Assembly: GCA_900542015.1 (NCBI GenBank)
Contig: UQLY01000012.1
Location: forward strand, 1-64,000
Direction: 5' to 3'
Length of the DNA: 64,000 nt
Origin: an uncultured Lachnospiraceae bacterium
Lineage (GTDB): Bacteria; Bacillota; Clostridia; Lachnospirales; Lachnospiraceae
The notes below the pieces were generated by a model, which was not told the origin of the DNA, did not search any database, and was given only the letters and a program-made list of their open reading frames with translations. The position numbers and the translations under genes were made by a program. This document shows, piece by piece, positions 1 through 7,165 of the stretch (positions are counted from its first letter, which is position 1; each line of letters starts with the position of its first letter).

Positions 1-95
1 GTTTATTATAACGGTTTGTTTATGTTTGTGTCCACTTTTATAGTATAGATCCACATATTGGAAAGCAAGATATGAGTATATAGGAGTGTGGGGGG

Positions 96-126
96 AAGCT
101 GCCGATAAAAAGGCAGCTTTTGCTTT
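96..126 (+). terminator. Intrinsic terminator of an upstream gene outside the window
   Basis: An 8-bp perfect stem, AAGCTGCC (96-103) with GGCAGCTT (112-119), encloses an A-rich 8-base loop and is followed by TTTTGCTTT. The T-rich side lies on the plus strand only, so it should end a plus-strand transcript entering from the left. No gene lies between base 1 and this hairpin. Confidence 0.65.
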
Positions 127-158
127 AGGATGATATTACGGTAATTTGGTAATTTTAA

Positions 159-181
159 GGAATTTAAAAATTCACTTTACG
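159..181. repeat. 23-bp direct repeat, left copy, flanking the IS30 element
   Basis: This 23-bp sequence recurs exactly at 2088-2110 in the same orientation. It contains the perfect palindrome GAATTTAAAAATTC (6-bp arms, 2-bp centre). The position on either side of the transposase suggests a long target-site duplication of a palindromic target, which is known for some IS30-type elements. Alternatively, it marks old recombination between palindromes. Confidence 0.6.
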
Positions 182-319
182 ACATTACGAAATTCGGTCA
201 AATGAAAAACGAAATTCCAGTCTGGATTGATTTGACCTCGTATTTTTGATTTTGAGCAACTTTTTTGAAGATACCCTATACAAAAGTACCCTGAAAAGTG
301 CTATAATCCGTGTTATGAA

Positions 320-346
320 GTCTGTTTGTTTGCATGGCAAACAGAC
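320..346. promoter_or_regulatory. Hairpin in the 3' arm of the IS element
   Basis: GTCTGTTTG (320-328) and CAAACAGAC (338-346) form a 9-bp perfect stem with a 9-base loop, downstream of the IS genes. A second inverted repeat, GGTCAAAT/ATTTGACC, lies at about 195-235. No clear U-run follows. Otherwise 182-456 holds no credible gene. These structures may belong to the IS end or to a transcript terminator; function is not known. Confidence 0.35.
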
Positions 347-416
347 GACTGGAGCAGTTTGAGAAAAAATAAATTCCACCCGTCTAATGTGAGTTTTGAA
401 GTAATTTTTGGTCGAG

Positions 417-430
417 TGGTTATCTGTCTG
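417..430. repeat. 14-bp inverted repeat, left copy, of the IS element
   Basis: TGGTTATCTGTCTG reads inward here and is matched by its reverse complement at 2005-2018 on the far side of the transposase. The spacing and opposed orientation fit terminal or subterminal transposase binding sites. Confidence 0.5.
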
Positions 431-456
431 CTCTTTTGTTTTAGATTAGCTGGCTC

Positions 457-633
457 TTATAGTAAGCCGTGTTCAATTAAGATATCCGCATAGTCTTCGT
501 ATGCTTTTTGCCAGGCATCGAGTTCGTTATTAAGAGAGGATATCTTATATTCCAAGTATTCGATTTCGCGTTGAGATTCTAAATATTTCTCAAGAAGTAC
601 TTCATAAGGAACCGGATGTGGATTATTGTTCAT
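457..633 (-). CDS. Small IS-encoded protein overlapping the transposase 3' end
   Basis: A 58-residue ORF starts with ATG at 631-633, 11 bases inside the end of the transposase gene in a different frame, and stops with TAA at 457-459. The product begins MNNNPHPVPYEVLLEKYLES and is acidic and heptad-like (Leu/Ile/Tyr spaced for a short coiled coil, about residues 12-42). The CTCGTC just before the transposase stop offers GAGAGGCTCGTC upstream as a plausible ribosome-binding site, so translation may be coupled to the transposase. I know no family for it. It could be a transposition cofactor or inhibitor carried by the element. Its length and freedom from stops are suggestive, not conclusive. Confidence 0.5.
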   Translation of the reverse strand: MNNNPHPVPYEVLLEKYLESQREIEYLEYKISSLNNELDAWQKAYEDYADILIEHGLL

Positions 634-1987
634 GACGAGCCTCTCTTTCTTTAACAGATTGTTCTATTAATGCCGGTTTTAGCATGACTTCGTCTGGGGA
701 GACTTTAAATTGTCCTGCTAAAGCCGGTATTTTTTTATCCAGCAATAATGCAGCTAAATCAAAAGGAGTAGAACCATTTAAGCTGTCTCTTGCAGTGGAA
801 TTGATGTGGCTGGTCATCAGATTGATGTCTTCTTGTGTATAACGATACATGCTGCGCCCTTTGGGAATAACATAGCGAATGTATTCATGATTCTTCTCCA
901 AACGCCCTTTTTGATTGGAAACATAAGGGTCACAGTAGAATACATAGGTTCTGTGGGTGCCACTTTCAGTCTTTTCGATATCCCATGGATTTTTGAATTC
1001 TGAGCCGTTGTCGGTCAGTATTACCGGGAAATACTTCTTGAAGGTTCTGATGCCAAGAGCTTCCGTAAGAGCATTTATTGCTTTGGTTACGCTTCTCTGG
1101 GTGCAGTCCGGCATAAGTATTACAATCATAAAACTACAGCTTCTAAAAAGCAGTGTGAGAAGACATTTTCCTTTATCCCGTCCACCCTTGACAGTATCCA
1201 TTTCAACAACATCAAGGTCCGGATGAGCCTTCATAAAACGTTCAAAATCCACATAGGTACGTTTGTTACGGTATACCTGTTGAAGATTTTTGCTCTTTCT
1301 TGACTCGGACTTTTTCTTACGCTTTTTGTAACGGACACGACGGGGTAAATCAATGTTTCTTGTCTGGAATACACGCTGATCCAAATAGTTGTAGAGTGTT
1401 CTTCTGCATACAGGAATCTCATCAGCATGTACTGCAAAGATATGACTTAATGGCTGTCCCTTCAGGATAAGAGGAGATATTAAATCGTTGAGTTCCTGCA
1501 ATTCTTCCGGAGTCATGTTAATGCCTTTGCGGGAATTATAAAGATTTTTCTCGTATTGCCTTTGGGCATAAGCAGCATCATATATTTTCTTGTCCAGAGG
1601 ACAGGATTTGTAATCCTCACAGTAATTACAAACATATGGTGGTTTGTTGATTTTATCGCATTTGTAAGGCAGGAAATACGGACATACATTGGTTGGGTTA
1701 CAACGATAACAGCGTTTGCAATAGAAGGAGCAGTAGCGGTTATGGTAACTTTGACAATGGAGCTCACTACTTAATAAATCACAGTCTTTGTAATGTTTAC
1801 AGAGATTGCATTTGTAGCTGTATTTAGCAGGAACAGTTTTAGAGTATCGTTTCACTTCCTTTGAAATAGTAGATGGATCTTTATGTAAGACTTCACCTAT
1901 AGAAGAAAATGTACTCTTTTGTAACAGTTCCTGTTCTATATAAGTCCTGTTGGACAGGGTTAAATGTTTTTGATTATGTTCACTCAT
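623..1987 (-). CDS. IS30-family transposase
   Basis: 454-residue DDE transposase that cuts and joins the ends of its own element. An N-terminal helix-turn-helix of the IS30 type (about residues 8-45, with STISKEVKRY) is followed by a cysteine-rich insert at about 58-132, with many CxxC pairs likely to bind zinc. An RNase H-fold catalytic core follows. The DDE residues are visible as the D of VEMDTVKGG, the D of LTDNGSEF, and the E of KGRLEKNHEYIR. The frame is complete. GGAAAGG precedes the ATG, and both lie inside an mRNA hairpin (1983-2024). Length is greater than classic IS30 (about 380 residues), explained by the cysteine-rich insert. Confidence 0.95.
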   Translation of the reverse strand: MSEHNQKHLTLSNRTYIEQELLQKSTFSSIGEVLHKDPSTISKEVKRYSKTVPAKYSYKCNLCKHYKDCDLLSSELHCQSYHNRYCSFYCKRCYRCNPTNVCPYFLPYKCDKINKPPYVCNYCEDYKSCPLDKKIYDAAYAQRQYEKNLYNSRKGINMTPEELQELNDLISPLILKGQPLSHIFAVHADEIPVCRRTLYNYLDQRVFQTRNIDLPRRVRYKKRKKKSESRKSKNLQQVYRNKRTYVDFERFMKAHPDLDVVEMDTVKGGRDKGKCLLTLLFRSCSFMIVILMPDCTQRSVTKAINALTEALGIRTFKKYFPVILTDNGSEFKNPWDIEKTESGTHRTYVFYCDPYVSNQKGRLEKNHEYIRYVIPKGRSMYRYTQEDINLMTSHINSTARDSLNGSTPFDLAALLLDKKIPALAGQFKVSPDEVMLKPALIEQSVKEREARHEQ

Positions 1988-2024
1988 ATGGTAATCCTTT
2001 CCAACAGACAGATAACCATATGAG
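1983..2024 (-). promoter_or_regulatory. Start-codon hairpin of the transposase mRNA
   Basis: CTCATATGGTAATC (1983-1996) and GATAACCATATGAG (2011-2024) are inverted repeats with one mismatch. In the minus-strand transcript the 3' arm contains the transposase ATG and the loop holds the GGAAAG ribosome-binding site. Read-through transcripts entering the element would fold and block initiation, whereas a transcript starting inside the arm would not. The same DNA overlaps the 14-bp inverted repeat at 2005-2018. Confidence 0.55.
2005..2018. repeat. 14-bp inverted repeat, right copy, of the IS element
   Basis: CAGACAGATAACCA is the exact reverse complement of 417-430. It lies upstream of the transposase start and inside the start-codon hairpin, so binding by transposase here could also repress its own expression. 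Confidence 0.5.
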
Positions 2025-2087
2025 ATTGTAACAAAAACTATGTGCAGGAGTAAATTCTGGATTTGTGTTTTTAGGAGTAAAAAAACT

Positions 2088-2110
2088 GGAATTTAAAAAT
2101 TCACTTTACG
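2088..2110. repeat. 23-bp direct repeat, right copy, flanking the IS30 element
   Basis: Exact copy of 159-181, same orientation, including the palindrome GAATTTAAAAATTC. It marks the right junction of the presumed insertion. Confidence 0.6.
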
Positions 2111-2268
2111 CAAAGAAGCAAAAGATATCCTAATGTAGATTCCAAAGCCGCTGCAAAAGCACCCCCAAAAAAGAACCCGCAAAAAAGAAGCCACTGAAAA
2201 AAGAAACTGCCCAGAAAAGGATACAAAAAAGAAACTGCCAAAAAGGAGTTGAAAAAAAGAGGCTGCCG
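2111..2268 (+). pseudogene. Possible remnant of a Lys/Ala/Glu-rich coding tail
   Basis: The stretch has strong purine bias with the repeated unit AAAAAAGAAACTGCC and reads, with several frame changes, as Lys/Ala/Glu/Pro-rich peptide such as VDSKAAAKAPPKKNP and then KKEATEK. That composition is usual for basic C-terminal tails of DNA-binding proteins. No intact frame and no start remain, so it may be the decayed end of a gene broken near the IS. It could equally be low-complexity intergenic DNA. Confidence 0.3.
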
Positions 2269-2410
2269 CATTTATGAGTTTTTGTATCGATCAAAGGAAA
2301 CCTTCATAAAAACGCCGGTACTTAATCCGCGTATTTTGCGGATTTACGTACTGCTGCGTTTTTATAGAGCGAAAGCGTGTTTCCGTGATCGATGCAAAAA
2401 CCTATCAATG
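2269..2410. repeat. Long palindromic intergenic repeat, copy 1
   Basis: An imperfect palindrome of about 140 bases. Outer arm TTTTTGTATCGATCA (2279-2293) pairs with TGATCGATGCAAAAA (2386-2400). Inner pairs include GGAAAC/GTTTCC, ATAAAAACGC/GCGTTTTTAT and AATCCGC/GCGGATT around the apical loop GTATTTT. A second copy at 9618-9743 shares nearly all of the core but has compensating changes in the outer stem. The repeat ends 26 bases past the metallophosphoesterase stop, so it could be a 3' UTR structure or terminator. The architecture recalls ERIC-like or MITE-like palindromic repeats. Confidence 0.8.
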
Positions 2411-2436
2411 AAACAACAACCTTTTCAATCCCCCCC

Positions 2437-3342
2437 TTAATGCAAACCGCGGTCCACCCCCATCGGTCCGGAGAGCACTTCTCTTGCCACGTACAGGCTG
2501 CGGTCGGCTCTTGTGTTTAAGGTCCATTTCACAAGGGTAATGTTTCGCCCTTCGATTTCAAGACAGGTGATGCAGCGGGGATGAACGCAGCTTCCGCTGT
2601 TGTAATAGTAAACGTCTTCTTCGTTTGCCGCAGGGCGGTGGGTGTGTCCGGTAATCAGAATATGATTTTCCTGTTTCGCCCAGTTATGCAGCCGTTGTTC
2701 GGTTTTTTGCTTGCGCGTATAATTTTTGGCGGCGCTGGTAGGATCGAGGACCCCGTAATGCTCCAGCGGTTTCCAGAGATAGCGGACAAGGAAGCGGGAA
2801 AAGCGCCACAGCGTGGAGTTTAACAAATCAGCCTGGTGTCCGTGGGTCAGATACAGATCCATGGCGCCGGAAGACGTACAATTTTCTAAAATAATACCTT
2901 CATAAAATTTAAGACCGGGAAGCAGCTCGCGATTTTCCCAGCCCGGGTTGATCCCGAGGCAGCACGGATAAGTGCAGCAGCATTTTTCTACATGCCGGTC
3001 GTTCTTTTTGATCATATCATGATTCCCGTAGAGCATATACAGTCGGTTCTGTTCCCGGAAACGGGAAAGCAGCCAGAAAACGTTGCCGTGGATTTCTATG
3101 ATTTGTTTCAGACTGCGGTTTTCCCACAATTCATCCCCGTCCCCTAACTCAATGTATGTGTACCCCAACCGGTAGTAATGCTTGAGGGCGGCAAAATACA
3201 GATTCTGGTTTTTCAAAAAATTGTCGTTGGAGGTGCCTATGCCCCGGTGACAGTCGCTGATCAGTACATATTTTGTGCGGTTGTTGAGAGGGAGCCTTAC
3301 GGCGCCCTCAAACGCTTTGTTCAGGCGGGAATAATAGCCCAT
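2437..3342 (-). CDS. Metallophosphoesterase (calcineurin-like)
   Basis: 301-residue two-metal phosphoesterase; substrate unknown. All five family motifs are visible: SDCHRG near the N terminus (D-x-H), GDGDELWEN, GNHD, LTHGHQAD and ITGHTHRP. The open frame reaches back to 3456, but the ATG at 3342 (MGYYSRLNKAFEG) follows AAAGGATGATCCC at good distance and begins just after the upstream stop at 3347, so I chose it. It follows the DUF4474 gene on the same strand with only 4 bases between and is presumably co-transcribed. The motif layout resembles UDP-2,3-diacylglucosamine hydrolase LpxH-like proteins, but a Gram-positive has no lipid A, so that reaction should not be assumed. Confidence 0.9.
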   Translation of the reverse strand: MGYYSRLNKAFEGAVRLPLNNRTKYVLISDCHRGIGTSNDNFLKNQNLYFAALKHYYRLGYTYIELGDGDELWENRSLKQIIEIHGNVFWLLSRFREQNRLYMLYGNHDMIKKNDRHVEKCCCTYPCCLGINPGWENRELLPGLKFYEGIILENCTSSGAMDLYLTHGHQADLLNSTLWRFSRFLVRYLWKPLEHYGVLDPTSAAKNYTRKQKTEQRLHNWAKQENHILITGHTHRPAANEEDVYYYNSGSCVHPRCITCLEIEGRNITLVKWTLNTRADRSLYVAREVLSGPMGVDRGLH

Positions 3343-3346
3343 GGGA

Positions 3347-4240
3347 TCATCCTTTCTTTTCCCTGCGTTTTTTGTATTTCCGTATCCGTAAAACTTTCCG
3401 AAACGCAAAGGGCAGATAATAGTATAGGTACAACAGCCTGTCGACGGATAAGTCAAAGGGACGCGTCACATACAGATACAATTTGCATAAGAGTCGGTTC
3501 GCTACCTGCGCGATGCGTACTTTAAGTATAGAAACATAACTAATAGTATGGATTTCTTTCGAAAAGCGGAAAGAAACCGTTGTATGGCAGATATAAATAT
3601 CTTTTTGGCTGACTCCGGCGCGGAGCAGTCCTTCCGCAAAAGCGGCTGCCATTTTTGACGACTGGAAATTGAGCGCGGCGCAGAGCGTCAGATCGGAGGG
3701 CTCGGAAAAGCAGCCCATATCAAACGCGGTCAGCCACCAGTGGACGGCTTTCAGCTGCGCGATGTTCTCGTTTTTCCGTAACAGGGTAAAAGACAGATTT
3801 TGCATATCCTGATCATCGACGCATTGGAAAAGCGTACGCTTTTGCTCGTCTTCGGATATGATCCGGTCGGCATAGTAGACCCCGATTTCGCATCCGGTGT
3901 TGATGCCGTATTGTCCCTTCCAAAACTCAATCAGCCAGGTTCTGCCCTGATAATCGAAGTAGACGGGCAGGCAGTCAAAGATCATGTTAAAACGGGACGC
4001 GGCTTTATCATAGAGCGCGCAGTAACCGAAATCCCTCTGCCAGGCGTCCACGCAGGAGGTAAAAAGATCCTGGCAAAGGATATAGGAATAGCCGAAAGGC
4101 TCGATCAGATCATTGAGAAGGGCGCATTTTTCATCCATACAAAGACAGCATACTTTCCGAATGATTTTTTTTCTGCGCCAGTGATTAAAGCAGACGGAAA
4201 AAAGCACCAGCAGAAAAAAGATACCAAAAAATAAATACAT
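3347..4240 (-). CDS. DUF4474 domain protein, membrane-anchored
   Basis: 297-residue protein with an N-terminal hydrophobic helix (about residues 1-17) and basic residues after it, then a DUF4474-type domain. Its recognisable core is PFGYSYI, DAWQRDFGYCALYD, and WLIEFWKGQYGINTG. A basic tail ends in KKRREKKG. No enzymatic motif is known for this domain, and its function is not established. AAGGGAGC lies 4 bases before the ATG at 4240. It is the first gene of a two-gene minus-strand unit with the metallophosphoesterase. Confidence 0.75.
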   Translation of the reverse strand: MYLFFGIFFLLVLFSVCFNHWRRKKIIRKVCCLCMDEKCALLNDLIEPFGYSYILCQDLFTSCVDAWQRDFGYCALYDKAASRFNMIFDCLPVYFDYQGRTWLIEFWKGQYGINTGCEIGVYYADRIISEDEQKRTLFQCVDDQDMQNLSFTLLRKNENIAQLKAVHWWLTAFDMGCFSEPSDLTLCAALNFQSSKMAAAFAEGLLRAGVSQKDIYICHTTVSFRFSKEIHTISYVSILKVRIAQVANRLLCKLYLYVTRPFDLSVDRLLYLYYYLPFAFRKVLRIRKYKKRREKKG

Positions 4241-4324
4241 AAAAGCTCCCTTAAAGGATTATTTTGTTATATTTTATGGAAATTTGTCGAAAAGGGTGTA
4301 TAAAAATGTCAAAAAACAACGCGG

Positions 4325-4353
4325 TTGATAATGTGAAGGGAAAGAGGTAAACT
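4325..4353 (+). promoter_or_regulatory. SigA-type promoter of the ABC exporter gene
   Basis: TTGATA (4325-4330), 17 bases, TAAACT (4348-4353), with the gene start 38 bases downstream. It lies in the spacer between the divergent DUF4474 and ABC exporter genes. Confidence 0.6.
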
Positions 4354-4390
4354 AATACCATATGGCAACGAAAAAAGGAGCAGCTTGGAA

Positions 4391-6154
4391 ATGACGGAGC
4401 AGAGAGAATATCAGACAACGGAATTATTAAAACGTTTTATTCCCTATTATAAACCTTATTGGAAGACGATGGCGTTCGATTTGTTTTGCGCGTCGCTGAC
4501 GACGATCTGCGAACTGGTGCTGCCGCTTATCATGCGTTATATTACCAATCAGGCGCTTGCCGAGGTCATGACGCTGACGGTAAAAACGGTGGTTTCGCTG
4601 GGCGCGTTGTATCTGGCGCTTCGCGTGCTGGACTGCCTTGCCAATTTTTACATGGCGGACATGGGGCATGTGATGGGCGCGAAAATCGAAACGGATATGC
4701 GCCGCAGCGCTTATGATCATCTGCAGCAGTTATCCAATACTTACTACAACAACACGAAGGTCGGGCAGATCATGGGAAGGATTACCAACGACTTGTTTGA
4801 CGTGACGGAATTTGCCCATCACTGTCCCGAGGAATTTTTTATCGCTTTTGTCAAGGCGGTGGGCGGTTTTATCATACTGAGCAGCATCAATGTGCCGCTG
4901 ACGCTTATTATTTTTGCCGTGGTGCCGGTCATGCTGTTAAGCTGCATGGGATTAAACCGCCGCATGAAAAAGGCGTTTGCTAAACAGAGGAACCAGATCG
5001 GCGAGCTGAACGCCAGGATCGAGGACAGCCTTTTGGGACAGAAGGTGGTAAAGGCGTTTACCAACGAGGAAATCGAGAAGGAAAAGTTTGAAAAGGATAA
5101 CCGGGATTTTCTGGATATCAAAAAAGAAACTTACGTGTATATGGCGGCGTTTCAGACGACGACCCGTTTCTTTGACGGAATGATGTATCTTGCCGTGCTT
5201 CTTGCCGGAGGAATTTTTCTTGTCAGGAATCTGATCCAGCCCGGCGATCTCGTGGCGTATCTGCTCTATGTGACGACCCTGATCGCGACGATCCGCCGCA
5301 TCATTGAGTTTGCGGAACAGTTTCAGCGGGGGATGACCGGGATTGAAAGGTTTTTACAGATTATGGACGCGGATATCGAAATTTTTGACGAGCCGGGTGC
5401 GACGGATGTGAATAACCTGAAAGGAGAGATCCGTTTTAAGAACGTGACCTTTGAATATCCCGACGATCACAATCAGGTATTCGAGCATTTAAACCTGACG
5501 ATCCATCAGGGGGAAAAGGTCGCGATCGTCGGTCCGTCGGGCGGAGGAAAGACAACGTTATGCAATCTGATACCCAGATTTTACGACATCACGGACGGCA
5601 CGATTACTATAGACGGAACGGATATCCGTAAAATGACCTTAAAAAGTCTGCGGGGACAGATCGGAATGGTGCAGCAGGAGGTTTATCTGTTTTCGGGGAC
5701 GGTTTATGAAAACATAGCCTACGGAAAACCCGGCGCCCCCAAAGAAGAGGTGGTGGAAGCTGCGAAAAAGGCGGGCGCCCATGCGTTTATTCAGGAGCTG
5801 AAGGACGGTTACGATACGTATGTGGGAGAGCGCGGCGTCAAGCTTTCCGGCGGGCAGAAACAGAGAATCAGCATTGCGCGGGTCTTTTTGAAAAATCCGT
5901 CCATTATCATTTTGGATGAGGCGACCAGCGCGCTCGATAACGAAAGCGAGTTTGCGGTGGCTAAGTCTTTAAACGACCTTGCCGAAGGCAGAACGACGCT
6001 GACCATTGCCCACCGTCTTTCCAGCATTCAGAATGCGGACAGAATATTGGTGCTGACCCAGGAAGGCATCGTGGAAGAGGGCAGCCATCAGGAGCTGATG
6101 GCGTTAAAAGGGATTTACTACCGCTATTATACGGCGGCTGACGCGATACGGTAG
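4391..6154 (+). CDS. ABC exporter, fused permease and ATPase
   Basis: 587-residue half-transporter that should work as a dimer to export a lipid, drug or peptide. Six membrane helices occupy about residues 20-310. The nucleotide-binding domain shows Walker A GPSGGGKTT, signature LSGGQKQRISIAR, Walker B IIILDEATSALD and the switch His in TIAHRLSS. The frame allows a TTG at 4385, only 4 bases after GGAG; ATG 4391 is 10 bases after it and is preferred. It has its own promoter and no partner subunit nearby, so probably homodimeric. Substrate cannot be told from the sequence. Confidence 0.93.
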   Translation: MTEQREYQTTELLKRFIPYYKPYWKTMAFDLFCASLTTICELVLPLIMRYITNQALAEVMTLTVKTVVSLGALYLALRVLDCLANFYMADMGHVMGAKIETDMRRSAYDHLQQLSNTYYNNTKVGQIMGRITNDLFDVTEFAHHCPEEFFIAFVKAVGGFIILSSINVPLTLIIFAVVPVMLLSCMGLNRRMKKAFAKQRNQIGELNARIEDSLLGQKVVKAFTNEEIEKEKFEKDNRDFLDIKKETYVYMAAFQTTTRFFDGMMYLAVLLAGGIFLVRNLIQPGDLVAYLLYVTTLIATIRRIIEFAEQFQRGMTGIERFLQIMDADIEIFDEPGATDVNNLKGEIRFKNVTFEYPDDHNQVFEHLNLTIHQGEKVAIVGPSGGGKTTLCNLIPRFYDITDGTITIDGTDIRKMTLKSLRGQIGMVQQEVYLFSGTVYENIAYGKPGAPKEEVVEAAKKAGAHAFIQELKDGYDTYVGERGVKLSGGQKQRISIARVFLKNPSIIILDEATSALDNESEFAVAKSLNDLAEGRTTLTIAHRLSSIQNADRILVLTQEGIVEEGSHQELMALKGIYYRYYTAADAIR

Positions 6155-6255
6155 AGCGCCCGCGGACCCCCGGGGACAATGAGATTTTGCTGCAACTTTT
6201 TCCGAAAGTGAATCGTGTTATAGAAAACTAACTTTATTCTTTGGGAGGGTATGAT

Positions 6256-7107
6256 ATGAATAAAAGATTTATGAGTATGTTGTTGATAGGAATGCTGTTT
6301 TGCGTATCTGTTACAGGGTGCGGAAAAGGCGATGCGGGGCAGGGCGAAACGCAGCGGGAAGAGACGAGACAGGAAGAGACGAGACAGGAAGAAACGGGGC
6401 AGGACGAGCCGGTACAGGAAGAGGCGCAACAGAAAGAATACTACACAGGTACAATAGAACGGGAGAACCTGGAGTGTTACTATTATATGGACGGATCTTC
6501 TTCCCTGTCCGAAGAATTTATGATTTACCGGTATGAAGATCAATTGATTTTTGCGGCGGATTATTTTGACTGCGGGGAGGAACTTTTAGAAACCTATCCT
6601 TTGACAGAGGAACAGGCGGACAAAGTGATAGAAGAATTAAATGCCGTTTCCAAAGCTGCGGCTTCCTCTGCGGAGAATGGAACGGATCAGGAAAACGCCG
6701 ATCAGGAAATAGCGGCTGGCGGACACATGAGATACGGCAACCTTGTGATTGACGGCACAAGCTACGAAGCAGGAAGAATAGATTTTGAGGGAATAGGAAT
6801 AGAAGTAAAGGACGCCGCCTATGTGGAATATCCTGCCGATATAGCGGATACTTTTGAACTGGAGGGCTTTGAAGGGCTTCAGGAATCCGATCAGTGGAAG
6901 CGGCACAGTCTGTCCGGCGGGATATGGGGATTCGTCCGTGCCGTCAAGGAACAGGCGGAGCAACAGACGGGCGCCTGCTTTGACGGTATGGTAATCGGTG
7001 AACCGGGAGCGGAAGACGTAACGGTAAGGCTCTATACGGAAGAGGACGAATGGTATACGGCAACGGTTACCTACCAGGGATATGTCGCCGGTCTTGTAAA
7101 GGAATAG
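6256..7107 (+). CDS. Predicted lipoprotein with Glu/Gln/Arg repeat linker
   Basis: 283 residues. A signal peptide ends in a lipobox VTGC at about residue 22, so it is likely lipid-anchored outside the membrane. Next comes a low-complexity linker built from repeats of Q-E-E-T-R (encoded by repeated AGACAGGAAGAG-like units at about 6355-6430), then an acidic globular part with no family I recognise. GGGAGGG lies 7 bases before ATG 6256; an in-frame ATG at 6241 lacks that spacing. It stands between the ABC exporter and a MATE pump on the same strand, but the spacing is too loose to prove an operon. Confidence 0.7.
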   Translation: MNKRFMSMLLIGMLFCVSVTGCGKGDAGQGETQREETRQEETRQEETGQDEPVQEEAQQKEYYTGTIERENLECYYYMDGSSSLSEEFMIYRYEDQLIFAADYFDCGEELLETYPLTEEQADKVIEELNAVSKAAASSAENGTDQENADQEIAAGGHMRYGNLVIDGTSYEAGRIDFEGIGIEVKDAAYVEYPADIADTFELEGFEGLQESDQWKRHSLSGGIWGFVRAVKEQAEQQTGACFDGMVIGEPGAEDVTVRLYTEEDEWYTATVTYQGYVAGLVKE

Positions 7108-7165
7108 GCGGATATGGCGTTTTTTGGATGATAAAAATAGATTTCATAGTTAGGAAGGGACAATT

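Larger units (their letters stand above)
182..2087 (-). mobile_element. IS30-family insertion sequence (probable limits)
   Basis: About 1.9 kb lies between the two 23-bp direct repeats and carries an intact IS30-family transposase plus a small overlapping ORF, both on the minus strand. A 14-bp inverted repeat, TGGTTATCTGTCTG, faces inward at 417-430 and 2005-2018 and may be the real terminal or subterminal repeat. The ends next to the direct repeats do not look alike. The limits are therefore uncertain: 182-2087 if the direct repeats are the target duplication, about 417-2018 if the 14-bp repeats are the ends. The transposase frame is complete, so the element could still be active. Confidence 0.6.

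Noticed and set aside
185..379. 64-codon minus-strand frame at the left end of the IS
   Set aside because: No ribosome-binding site or family resemblance; it crosses the inverted repeats and looks like chance.
2249..2440. 63-codon plus-strand frame over hairpin repeat copy 1
   Set aside because: The frame is created by the palindromic repeat; copy 2 does not preserve a matching protein.
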